A stretch of DNA of 64,000 nucleotides from Manis javanica (Eukaryota; Chordata; Mammalia; Pholidota; Manidae): NCBI RefSeq assembly GCF_040802235.1, contig NC_133170.1, positions 8,199,001 through 8,263,000 on the forward strand, in the 5' to 3' direction. Each line of letters starts with the position of its first letter. The first letter of the stretch is position 1. The notes beneath the pieces were generated by a model. The model was not told where the DNA came from. It searched no databases and worked only from the letters and a program-made list of their open reading frames with translations. Shown piece by piece: positions 53,871 through 64,000 of this stretch. The position numbers and the translations under genes are program-made.

Positions 53871-54089
53871 TTAACCATGAACCCATTCGCCTGATGCTGA
53901 CCATGTTCCAGATAGACACTAACTAGTGGATGCAGAGAAGTGTGAACAGCCAGTCATCAAGCAGATTGGGAAGACGAACATAATCATAGAAGCAGGCGAC
54001 CCACAAAACAATTCTGTTCTTTGTAAGGCTCAAAGCTAGTGGTGTGACCATACACTACAATCTTGGAAAAGCGCATGGAGCAAGCATTC

Positions 54090-54238
54090 TGAGAACACCC
54101 CTTCCGTGCTACTGTCTCACTGAATTCTCACAACAGTGCTGCAACGGAGAAACGGGGCAGAGAGGGGCATAAGGGCCCAAAGTCACGCACTTTGCAAGGG
54201 GAACCAGAACACACTCAGGCAGCCAACATCAGCGTCCA
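54090..54238 (-). repeat. MIR SINE, antisense
   Basis: 'CTCACTGAATTCTCACAACAGTGCTGCAACGGAGAAACGGGGCAGAGAGGGGCATAAGGGCCCAAAGTCACGC' is the antisense MIR core ('CCTCACAACAACCC...GAGGAAACTGAGGCACAGAGAGG...CCCAAGGTCACAC'). Confidence 0.75.
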
Positions 54239-57200
54239 CCTTTCTTTCTCCAGCTGTGACCCATATCCTCGGGACAGCAAGAGGCCTTTCCTCCTTGAGA
54301 ACCTTCTCAGATTAATCTTAGATGCTGTTACATGACTGGGGTAATTAATAGGCAATTCTGTCATGTTGATACTAAGAGATTATCTGATACCCAAACTGAC
54401 CAGCGTTCAATATTTCCGACGGCCACTGGAGGGCTCCCCACCGTAAGCTTTAGAGACAATTACCAGGTATTAACTGAAGCACAGCTTTTTCTGGGTTCTC
54501 TCTGAAGTTTGATTAATTCCAGGCCTTTGGGAGTTGGTGAGAGGCTATGTCACTCTTAAAAATGAGGGATGAATAACACTGGGCTGGAAACATATTGAGT
54601 CAACTTTGGGCACAGGTCACGTAAGGATCTTGCCACACAGTTCTTTATGTACCCCTGAGGCCAGGCCGCCCACACCTTGCTTCCCAAGTCCTGGGCCCAC
54701 TCATAATTCAGTCAGTACACCTGCACGTCTGACCTACAGCACTGCATCGCCATCAGGCCTCTTTTGCTGACCACCAGCTTTTCACTGTCCTCTTCCTTGG
54801 ACTCCGTCCTCAGAGGTCAGGCCTCAGCCAGAGCAAGGATCTAATTTGTTCACTGCTGGAACCTTGGAATATTTTTCAAAGTGGGCCTCCAGGCCCTTTG
54901 CCCCCGTCTTTAAGCAAGGGGAGGCCCAGAAGAGGGATTAAGGAGGTTCCAGTCTGGCCTCAGGCAAAATGCATGCTCTATTCTCTACAGCATTTCCCTG
55001 CTGTTTAGTATGGTATCTGCCCAGTGCAATTATGGTTTAAAATACAGAGAAAGGAGGAAATGTTGAATTCCAAATGTTGAATGGAATATATTGTGATGGC
55101 AGAATTTCATATCACAGCAAGAGGAAATTTTTGAGCAAAGACTCAGAGCCCTCCAAAATGTATCAAAAAGAATGACAAACTGTTGTGTTCGGCTCTTCGT
55201 GTATACTTACACTTTTGAATTATGATTTCAGAGGGTATATCCTGCAAGGAAGTTGTTTGGAAGCTGGAGTGGAACTTTAAGTTGGGTCTTCTCAGTGGAA
55301 CCCCCTGCCAAAGTTTAAACAACAATCCTTCATTGAAAAGTAAATCACTCCAACTCGAATAGGACTTTCCACCGGCTATTGGCTTCCACCAGAAGTCAGA
55401 AGAGGGTAATGTCCTTCATGAGAAAATCAGGCAGACACAAGACCTAGCCACGTACTTCCCTGTAGCGTCAAATCAGCAACAGCAGACAAAAATCAAGAAA
55501 GATGGAATGCTGACTACCAGGGTCATTACTGTGTGTGCAAGACCAGACCTCCAAGACAAAGGCTCACTCCAAGCTGACCAACCAAATTGTCTACTCATTT
55601 GGAGGTAATTGGTCTGTTTAACCAGTTGGTGCCCCTATGAGTTGATATCTGTCATTTTCATTGCAGAGATGGAAGGACAGAGGTGTAGGGCAGGCAAGCA
55701 GGTGACTCAGGTCTGCCAGCTTGTGGTTGGTGGTAATGGAAGTGGCTTAGCTCATGTGTTTTGCTCACAAGTTAATGAGGCCCAGCTGATATTGTATTTT
55801 TTATCTTCGCCCCTTCCAGCAGTGGCTTTAGATGCCTTAAGCCTTTTGGCAAGAGACCTTTATAGGCAAGATTAGATGGTAGGCTCTCCAAAGAACCCCG
55901 TAGGTGGTTTAATGTTCTGAATCACAGAAATCAGAGACAAGTCCACTTATCAAAACCTGAGAGTAGGGCAGAAAACTATTGGCTCAGGTTTGACTAGTCC
56001 AGTCAGAAATCACGTAAACACCCACCAACCTATAAGCCTGACAGCGATTATCTACCCCAGTCGGGGAGAAGTAAGCAGCAGAGACTATGTGGTTCGGTGC
56101 TAATGACACTAAATTGCCTGCACTGATCTCTGCAGCTTTTACTTGAGAAACCCCACCTTCAGAAGCCCGTGCATGGTCTAAAGTTCCACTCACGGCCGGG
56201 ATTTGGGGATTTTGCTTCAGTGGTACGTGGAGAATCCTACCCTGGCTGGATTCCATCTAGCGCCTGAGCCATCAGCACCGCTGAAGAGCTGTAGGTTAGA
56301 GAGGCCTATGAGGCACAGGCCACCAAGTGCTGAGGTGACAGCCTCAGCCCCACTCAGTTATTAAATTATTAAACTGACTAACATAAGAAACGGATGGGTA
56401 ACATCCGAAGAGCTTTAGCCTTGATCTACATTCAATTTAAGCTAATCCAGTCTTTCTGGAAAATGCGTAAGTGGGTGTTTCTGTCAGTGTAGTCAGCAAG
56501 TCTGAACACACCCTCTATGCTGTGTGTGACACAGTTACCGTTTGGACTCATATCCTGCAGTATTGGGGGTACGCTGTGCCAAGAGAAATTGGCTCAATGG
56601 CCAACATATGCCTTTATGAAAAAAAAATAGAGATTTTTCAGGTGGAAACGAGTCCGAGGCATTGGGTACTCCGTCCTGAGCTTGAAAGAAACTGAGCATG
56701 GAAAGTGTATATTTCTAAACCATCCAGGGCACAGAGTCAGGGAAACATTTTGAAACAGATTTAAGAGGATGTGATAAGAGCAACCATCTCTACAGAAAGT
56801 TCTACACATTTAGGCAAGTCAGAGACTACTTACTTTTGGTGCTTGGTCCTGCTTTGTCCTAGCACATTGGACAGTTTGTTGGGAGCAGAGCTTGGAATGA
56901 CGTAGAAGACTAGCAGAAACCTGAAGAACCTCCCTGAACCCAGTCCATGAGGTCCAGGGGCTTCGCTGAGAGGTCACGTTCCATTCAGGTACTCATTCTT
57001 TTTAAAATCATATGCGAAGTAAATAGTAGCTCGGAGTCCAGGATCTAAAATCTGGAGCTGTGTTGTTGACAATGAGATTAAAATAATGCGGCAGGCAGGA
57101 GAAATAAGTGTGAATCACACAGTGTCCTTTGCATGTCCATTAGAGGGCATTCTTGCTTCGCAGATCCCTGGGTGTGTTCCCGTCATCAGAGAGCCTTTTC

Positions 57201-58036
57201 TTCCAGGGCAGGTCTGCATGATAGGTGGTCTAAAACTGGCAGATGGCATGCCAAGCAAGGGAAGAGAAGCTGAGAGGAAACAACATGGCATTTCTCTTCT
57301 CCTGCTTTCGCATCAGAAGTGCACACCCAAGGTGAATACAAAGTAGCTTGGGCCAAAGCTGTTTTCCTGGGGATTTTTTCATTTCACAGACCTTGTGCAC
57401 AGTACTTCCATGGATTGCCAGGGCCTTCCCCGGGAGGGGCTGAAAGGGGAGACAGTTGATTTTTCAAAGAGATTGTGCAAATGCAGCCAAGCAAACAGGA
57501 AGGTGCCTTGGGTCCCAGACAGGGGCCTTTCCTCTCGACTGGCAGTCACTGGGGCCCTGCGTGGGGAATGAAGCGAAGCCTGAAGCCAACTGAACGCCCC
57601 CTGTGGCATCTCCATCCCTGGGGCTGCAGCCCTGGCCTGTGCCTCCCCCTGTTCTGATCTGTTGCTTGTGTTTGAGCAGGCATGGCATGTGTGTTTGTGG
57701 AGTCTCATACAAGCACATGGTCCCTAAATGAGTCCTCAGAGCACGCACGTGGTTCCTGGAGTAGTTTTTAGACTGTTTCAAGTTTTGGAGTATGAAACAC
57801 AGGAAATGATGGAGACAAAAAGGTGGGCACTGCCTGTGGCCACACCATGAATGGGAGACACATGTGCAAAGCTATCATTTCTGATGGATGGTGCAGCACT
57901 GTGTAGACAACGCATGGATTTCTGAGTGCACAGGTCAGGCGCAGTGAGACACAGCAAAGAGGTCGCTGCCTGACATACAAGGGATTGGCAGCTCGGGATC
58001 CTGAAGTATCTGGGGTAAGATCTGCCCCTGAAGCTG
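54239..58036. other. long unrecognised interval, no gene
   Basis: Few identifiable repeats. 54330-54560 is AT/TAATTA-rich and complex (enhancer-like by composition only). Overlapping GC-moderate frames at 57379-57781 (105-109 codons minus) have no domain. No CpG island or convincing splice-flanked frame was seen. Confidence 0.4.
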
Positions 58037-58038
58037 TG

Positions 58039-58392
58039 TCTTAGTTTGCGTTGCTGTAACAAACTATTGGGTGGCTTTTAAACAGCACAAATTTGTTTCT
58101 CATAGTTCTGCAGGCTGGAAGAAGTCCAAGGTCAGAGTGCCGGCATGGCCGCGGGCTGGTCAGAGCCCTCTTTCTGGTGGCGGACTGCTGACTTCTCCGG
58201 GAACCCCCACATGGTGGAGAGATAGTGCGAGATCTCTCTGGGGTCCCTTTTCTAAGAGCACGGAGCCCCTTTCTAAGCTTCCATCCTTGTGACCTAATTA
58301 TTTCCCGAAGACCCCACCTCCTACCATCACACTGGGTTTAAGGTTTCAATAAATGGAATTTTAAGGGGGCACATATATCCAGTCCACCCCAC
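58039..58392 (-). mobile_element. MLT1-type LTR (ERVL-MaLR), antisense
   Basis: 'CTTAGTTTGCGTTGCTGTAACAAACTATTGGGTGGCTTTTAAACAGCACAAATTTGTTTCTCATAGTTCTGCAGGCTGGAAGAAGTCCAAGGTCAGAGTGCCGGCATGG' reads as the antisense end of MLT1. 'TGACCTAATTATTTCCCGAAGACCCCACCTCCTACCATCACACTGGG' and 'CAATAAATGGAATTTTAAGGGGGCACATA' complete the order. Nearly full length. Confidence 0.85.
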
Positions 58393-60862
58393 GAAGGGAG
58401 AGCTCAGTGGGTGGATGCAGAGAAACCTTTGAGCTCTCCCTGGCGGCCCTGACGTGGCTCATTCCCGACCTCTGTGTGCCGCTCCTGGGTTCTCCACCTC
58501 CAGAAGAGCCAAGTCAGACAGCAGTGAGGATTCTCTCTCGAGGCCCTGGGTTGCAAAGCCAGTCTGCGGGAACAGGGCTGCAAACATGGGCTATAACGCT
58601 CCCCTTCCCTTGGGGCCTGAGAGACGGGAGTGAGGGTTGCCCCAGACGTGAACAGGAACGTAGACTTGTATTTTACCACGATGAGAAGTCTTTAATTTGG
58701 TGTGACTGTAAGAAAATCTTGTCAAGACAGTAATAGGTAGTTGTGTTTTGTTTTATTGGTTAGCTGGTTTGTCTATCTCGAGTAAGGTAGCTTCTACGAG
58801 ATTCTGAAAGTACAATGCAGGCAGAGGACTGATGCATCTGGGGAGGAATCCCATCATCCAACTTGTCTCCAGTGGGTTGAGGTTAGAGCCTGGGTGGGGG
58901 GAAATGCCAGCAAACCTTCAGGAGGAGGGCAGGAGCGCAGGGCCTGGGAGCTGCCCCCTGGGTAGTTACCGTCCTGGCAGGGAGCCTTGTCTCCCACCCA
59001 TTCTCCCCAGCGGCCATAAAGCCCTAGTTTTAGAACAGAAGCTCCTGGCCCTGGTGCTCTGTGGGGCTTTGCCGCAACAAAGCACCTTTGGCCCACTTCT
59101 CTCACTTTCTATTTTTAAAAAGCGAGGATTTGGACATCCTGGGGAGCCTATAATTAACATGGCACTTGAAACAATCACCTTCCCCCCAAGGCATGGATGA
59201 AGCTCAGATCCTCCCCTCTAGGTTTTGATGGTCCTACCGAGGCATTTAAGGTTTCCTTTCATGTGCGGTGAAATCACCATAGTTCCCTTCTGAGCACATT
59301 TTTATATCTCAAATGAAGTGGCAGAGAAGTAGGTGTGTCCACGGAGAGAATGTGGGACCTAACACTCGGTTCTGTGTATAGGCCTTAGGCTGGCAAAACA
59401 TGGCACGGTTCACCGAGTTTAGAACCCCAGGGAAACCTGCGGATTTGGAACTCTAGATACAATTCCAATTTTTTTTTTTTGAGGTTCGAGTTCTTTTAAC
59501 TTTTGGCACCAAAGTGACTTCCTGTTTCTAAGAAAAAAAAGCTTTAAAAAGTTCCATTGAAAGAACTCCGAAAGAGCCCTGGACATCCGGTGGTTTTCAC
59601 AGAACAATATTTTGATGAGTTAAGTGTAAATGTATCAGAAGCATATGGATTACATTTCCCTTGAAACATGCAGGGGTTTGAAAAAGGAGGGGAACAAGCA
59701 GGCCAAACACACTTTAGGGTTTTACCGAACCCAAAACATCTGAAAAGCGCTTTGAGGTGTTTGAGAGAGTTCAAACCTACAGTGCTGGCCCACCTGGGAT
59801 GGTAAGAGGAACTCGCAGCCAGGCAGGCACCCGTGTCCCAACCCGTGGCGGTGTTTGTACAGGCAGAGAAACATGAAGCTCACGGTGTCACACTGCAACC
59901 TGGAACCCAACAGGGCTTGTCCAAGCCCCGGGCAGAGCACATGCCTCACCTCCTTGCCCAAGTATTTCAACTCTGAGCAACGGAGAAGGGAGATCAACTG
60001 GCTGTGTTTTGACCCTGATTACACAGCACAATTCTTTGCATGTGATATTATAATAAAATGGATTCCAATGAAATGAGAACCAACTAGAGCCTCTGCTCCC
60101 AACGGTCACTGGACCAACTGCGAGGAAGGGAGACGTCCCCCAGCTGTCTGTCTGTCTCTCTCCCTCTCCAGTCCAGCTCCTACTTTGCCTCTTCTGGTCT
60201 TGGCTAAGACCAGAAGCAAGAAATCTCAAAATCGCCCTCTAGGAAACATGTTCTCACAAGATTTCCAGCTCCAGTCACTGGAGGCAGACGTTTGAATACA
60301 GTTCACAGAAGCATTACAATTTGGAGGGTGTTTGGGGCCAAAAGCTTTCCTTAGGAATCTCCTACTTGTGAAGGGTGACTCTGGGGTCTGTGGATCCTGC
60401 TGCATGAGACAACTGCCTTAGAAAGGGAGTGAGGGACCCAAGGCAGTGTGGCAGCTGAGCAGTTCAACTTTCCCAGTAAACCAAGAATTCCCAGAGAGAG
60501 TCAAGACATTTCCGCTCTTCTCCCTCCTGTTTGCTTTTTTAGAAGGTGAGGTAGATGTTCCCTGTCCCTTCCCAAAGATTCCTGTTTTCAGCTTACAGCA
60601 TGTTCCCCATCACCTAACACCTGGCCACCTTCTTGTAGATAAGCAGGGAAATAAGAGATGGAGAATGTTTCCAACTTCGTCATGTGGATTGTCTGGGTTC
60701 AGGCCCTCTTAGTCACACACAGGCCCCATCATCTCTGCAGGGGGATTCTAGCAGTGGGACTCCTGGCAGGTGAGCAAGCTCAGATAATGGAAAGGTGGGA
60801 ACCAGAGGTTCGTAGTCTTTCCAAGGTCAAAAGAGATTTGAACTAGATTTAAAGAAGTGGAT
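58393..60862. other. long unrecognised interval, no gene
   Basis: GC-richer and T/A-run punctuated (59469-59480 T-run). Open frames of 108-122 codons at 58407-58733 and 58832-59200 (+) and 113 codons at 59888-60229 (-) overlap opposing frames and match nothing I know. Confidence 0.4.
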
Positions 60863-60864
60863 TT

Positions 60865-61065
60865 TAGTTAAAAGAGCATCTGGCTGGGCATCAAAAGAGA
60901 TGGGTGGAAGGCCGGCCTTTGTTTTTCCCCTAATTGACTCAGTTATACTATTAGTTTCTCAGTTTCCCCATTTTCCAGAAAGGATGAACGTGTATATTTA
61001 GCTGAATAATTGCTGGGAGGATATTGTGAAATGCTTCAAAGTCCTTGAAGGCAAGGCTGTCAGAT
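60865..61065 (+). repeat. MIR-type SINE, sense, diverged
   Basis: 'TTAAAAGAGCATCTGGCTGGGCATCAAAAGAGATGGG', 'TTGACTCAGTTATACTATTAGTTTCTCAGTTTCCCCATTTTCCAGAAAGGATGAA' and 'GGGAGGATATTGTGAAATGCTTCAAAG' follow MIR order. Confidence 0.6.
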
Positions 61066-61164
61066 TTAAAAAATGATGCATTGTACAAAGCCTAGAATTA
61101 TGGTGAAATCAAGGGTAGCACTGAATGTGTTAGGAAAATTGCTTCATTCTTACCTCCTGGTATC

Positions 61165-61405
61165 CTACAACTAATAATAATAATTAACTATGTGGCGCTT
61201 GCTATATGCCAGAGATTTTAGGTGTTTGGTGCCTACTGACTCATTCATTCTTCACAATGACACTAATAAGTAGGTTCTTTTATTATCCTGATGGGGAAAC
61301 TAAGGCACAGATAAGTAATTTGCCCCATTTGCCAACACAGTTTTGGAAGAGCCAAGCTTTGAACCACAGCAGTAAACTCCAGAGCCCAAACTCTTACCTC
61401 CCACA
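61165..61405 (-). repeat. MIR SINE, antisense
   Basis: 'AATAATAATAATTAACTATGTGGCGCTTGCTATATGCCAGAGATTTTAGGTG', 'TTATTATCCTGATGGGGAAACTAAGGCACAGATAAGTAATTTGCCCCATTTGCCAACACAG' and 'CAAGCTTTGAACCACAGC' form a near-complete antisense MIR. Confidence 0.9.
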
Positions 61406-62625
61406 AGCTTAAGAACTTTTATCTTCAGGCTAGATGACCCTAATCCTACTTCTGAGTTCTCTGATCTTGAAAATATCCTTATGAAATTTTCTCCCTCTCA
61501 TGTATTTTACAAGCAGAGAATTATGCCAAAGTAAAGCAGATCACACACAAACACATTTCCCTGTAATTTGCCATCTCGAGATGCTCTGCCAACAGAGACT
61601 TCTTCAAGCAAACATGCTTTGTGTTCTTGTGGAAAAATGACTGTGCAGGTTGATATAAAAACCTATTATTTAAAGTGTTCATGAGGGGAAAATGGTCTGT
61701 CTCCTTTAATGGAAAGCAAATCGCTGAGGTCTCTGGAAAAGCAAGGGAAATGCCCAGACATCTGTAGAAGGTAGGGTGGTAAGAAGAGGAAAATCTCAAG
61801 GCGAGCTCAGAGGTTTGGAGGGAACAAAAGCAAGAATGTCTGGTTTCATCAGGAGAAACCTGTTGCCTGTTATGGAGGTGAATGTGGAGAGGGAGGCATT
61901 TTTTTATGACAGGGGCTGGTATCTGAAAGTCTGTCTCCCATTAGCGAAGCAGGAGGGAGCACCTAGGGGACTGGGAGCACAAAGACGGCAAACTGGTACT
62001 TGCAAGAAGGAAGGGTCGGACAGTGCTTCAGCTTCAAGGTGCTGCTGAAGCCCCGTCGCTCTGGGAGGCTATTCTGACTGCAAGGAAAGGGTTGTAGTAG
62101 GTTTTGTTTCTATGGAAACAAAGCAATTAGGTTAAACAGTGATTGAAAACTATTTAAAGAGCTGTCAAGTGGTATTTCTTCGAATTTTATACTAAATTGT
62201 GTGTTGTTTCCATTAGCAGCTAATTACGCTTCTGCTTATTTTAAATTAGAAGTTAGAAAAATGACACTGATTGGATTGCATGTCGGAAGGGGGAGACCCA
62301 GTTATATTACCTGAGGAAACCCCTCCTGGGTGATTTTTGCAATTGTGTGTGAAACACCGCTGTTCTGCTGGAGGCACCTACTTGAATTTCAGATGAGCTT
62401 CCAGGATGATCTTAACGTTCAGACTTGACTTAAAGACAACAAAGGGCAATGTGTTGATTACTGTCCGACTTTGCAGTTCTTCAAAAGGTGAGTGGTCCGC
62501 TTGACATATGCTGAAGTCAGGTTAGGAAAATTCTCCCTTGGATTCAAGATTCTCTTCTACCTTCCCCACCCCCCTTCCATCTCAGGATATTGTGCCCCTC
62601 GTTCCCCTCTTTAGGATGACTGTAG
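61406..62625. other. unrecognised sequence, possible conserved non-coding DNA
   Basis: 62095-62470 has no repeat signature and carries TTTCTATGGAAACAAAG, CATTAGCAGCTAATTACGC and TTTAAATTAGAAG, a dense set of homeodomain/SOX-like cores. Function cannot be judged here. No gene. Confidence 0.35.
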
Positions 62626-62627
62626 GC

Positions 62628-62775
62628 TACTGCGTCTCAAACAATTCACCAGGGCCCATGTGAAAATGCAGAGTCTGAGCCCACAGGCCGAGGGTGGAGC
62701 TCAAGACCCTGCATTTCTAGCACGTGAGCTGGTGGGATCCATGCTTCTGCTCCAGGAATCACCCTTTGACCAACC
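62628..62775 (+). mobile_element. MER5A-like hAT MITE, sense
   Basis: 'TCTCAAACAATTCACCAGGGCCCATGTGAAAATGCAGAGTCTGAGCCCACAGGC' and 'GAGCTCAAGACCCTGCATTTCTAGCACGTGAGCTGGTGGGATCCATGCTTCTGCTCCAGGAATCACCCTTTG' match MER5A in order ('TCTCAAACTTTAATGTGCATACGAATCACC...AAATGCAGATTCTGATTCAG...GAGATTCTGCATTTCTAACAAGCTCCCAGGTGATGCTGATGCTGCTGGTCC'). Confidence 0.85.
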
Positions 62776-62784
62776 TGTGAGTGC

Positions 62785-62822
62785 TGTGTGTGTGTGTGTG
62801 CGCGTGTGTGTGTGTGTGTGTG
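62785..62822. repeat. TG microsatellite with a CGCG interruption
   Basis: (TG)n, then GCGCG, then (TG)n again. The alternating purine-pyrimidine sequence with CG steps is the classic Z-DNA-forming type. Confidence 0.9.
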
Positions 62823-64000
62823 AATGGTTAGTAATGGAAATACTTCCTGATTTTTCCACCTCTTTTCAAATACTCAAATCTAAATGTTGTTATTTAAAAA
62901 AAAAACCCCAAATCTCATTTTCTCAGTTCTAATTTACAACCATCCACTGGACTAAAGCAGTTGCTCCAAACAGCAAGTGAGGAAGAGGATCCTAAGAGAA
63001 TCAAGTCTCAGTTCTCCCTGCTGATGGCTGCGGCACTGGGCCTTCGTACTTGGTTAATTAACGGTGCTGAGAAGGCAGCAGATCCATTGACTTTACTGAG
63101 GGCATTTGCCACACAGAATCCAGGTGCTTTCCTGGTGTTTCTCCTCCTTCCCAACATGAACCCCACGCTGTCAGCTCCCACCGCGTCAGGTCTTCCAAGG
63201 ACATCCCTCGGTAAATCAGGTGGTGGGGACAGGTGCCCCCAGGGCTGTGATGCACCAACTCCGTCCTCACATACAGAGTCCTACTGCCTTAGCTGTGCCC
63301 CACGAACATTTTCCAGTTTGCTCTGATACAGTGATGTCGGTCCTTTTTATCCCTGAGCATATTCAGGGGGTTCAAGGAAAGCACAAGTTATATTTTGATT
63401 CCGCTTCTCTTAATTTGCCCAAAGAGGAACTGAGAAAACATTTACTCAGTTTTTCCATTATCATTTTCTTTCTCTCATTCTCAATAGTCTGTGCTCTTTC
63501 TCCTATTAATAAGACAACTGCGAGCATTACAAAAAATCTGTGTAAGTGGAATATATTATCTTATCCACTGTTGACCAGTGACGAGAAGGCAGACTATATT
63601 CTGGACGTGGTGATTCAGGAACAGAGCAGTTGAGGCCTGAAGGAGGCAGAGGTGACCTTCCCTGACAGTCTGAAGTCCTTGAGGTGTACTGGTAACTTGT
63701 TTAGAATCTCACCTGCTGACAGGTGCTCAAGGGACAGTAAGGCCGCGGGAGCTGGGCGAGGAAGGAGTCAGGGAGGGATGAGGTGGGGCGGAGGCTAGCC
63801 CTCAGGGAGGCCTGAGCCCTCAGACAGGGGAAAAGGGTTGGCGTGATAAAAACGATGAAGAGGGACAAGATAGAGAGACTTTTTACAAGTTGGCCTTCAC
63901 ACGAAGCCGAGTTTAAACCTGCAATTCTGGCCAAAGATCGATTATTTAAAGAGATAACTCTCAACTGTTACCGAGGCCACAATTAGACAAAACAGTTTCT
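62823..64000. other. unrecognised sequence to the window end, no gene
   Basis: An A-run at about 62896-62906. Plus frames of 121 and 137 codons (62961-63326 and 63220-63633) overlap each other, have no domain, and the second is dominated by hydrophobic low-complexity sequence in its middle. No exon called. Confidence 0.4.

Noticed and set aside
63220..63633. 137-codon plus frame near the window end
   Set aside because: Hydrophobic low-complexity middle, overlaps another frame, no domain.
1..64000. CRISPR arrays, bacterial operons, tRNA or rRNA genes
   Set aside because: No regularly spaced repeats, no cloverleaf or rRNA signature seen. The sequence is plainly mammalian nuclear DNA.

Overview
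The window is a gene-poor stretch of a placental-mammal nuclear genome, either intergenic or deep intronic. The evidence is ancient MIR, L2, L1M, hAT-Charlie (MER5-like), MaLR/MLT1 and ERVL remnants throughout, TG microsatellites, moderate to low GC, and no long intact reading frame. Repeat family names come from memory of consensus sequences, not from a search. There is no Alu, B1/B2, carnivore tRNA-Lys SINE or BovB. The youngest repeats are L1s whose 3' end reads GTAGATTAATGATACCAAAA. I associate that L1 type with pangolins (Pholidota), but this is recollection and xenarthrans are an alternative.

Layout. 1-9.2 kb: MaLR-like LTR pieces, MIRs, a sense L1M 3' end, and an antisense L1M (about 4.74-8.62 kb) split by two solo LTRs. 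9.2-16.9 kb: old repeats in otherwise unrecognised sequence. 16.96-17.72 kb: an antisense candidate gene remnant, followed by antisense L1M. 23.7-26.6 kb: a hAT MITE, an MLT1-type LTR and ERVL-like internal sequence. 27.3 kb: a near-identical 112-bp tandem duplication. 28.065-34.019 kb: an essentially full-length antisense L1, flanked by a perfect 17-bp target duplication and inserted into a MIR. Both of its ORFs are broken. 35.8-38.2 kb: pieces of an abundant old repeat, plus MIRs. 41.55-42.25 kb: an antisense processed pseudogene of GCSH (glycine cleavage H protein), directly abutted by a 71-codon open frame of unknown origin. 44.1-45.0 kb: antisense L1M. 49.06-50.99 kb: a diverged MER5-like sequence present twice, the second copy interrupted by a 5'-truncated L1. 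52-64 kb: hAT, L2, MIR, MLT1 and MER5A fragments in unrecognised unique sequence.

I found no gene I would call functional, no RNA gene and no CRISPR array. The genes do not form a pathway; the content is a record of nested insertions. The observations most worth checking are the GCSH retrocopy and its unknown neighbour frame, the unidentified remnant at 17 kb, the perfect 19-bp palindrome inside an LTR, the nested L1 history, and the recent 112-bp duplication.
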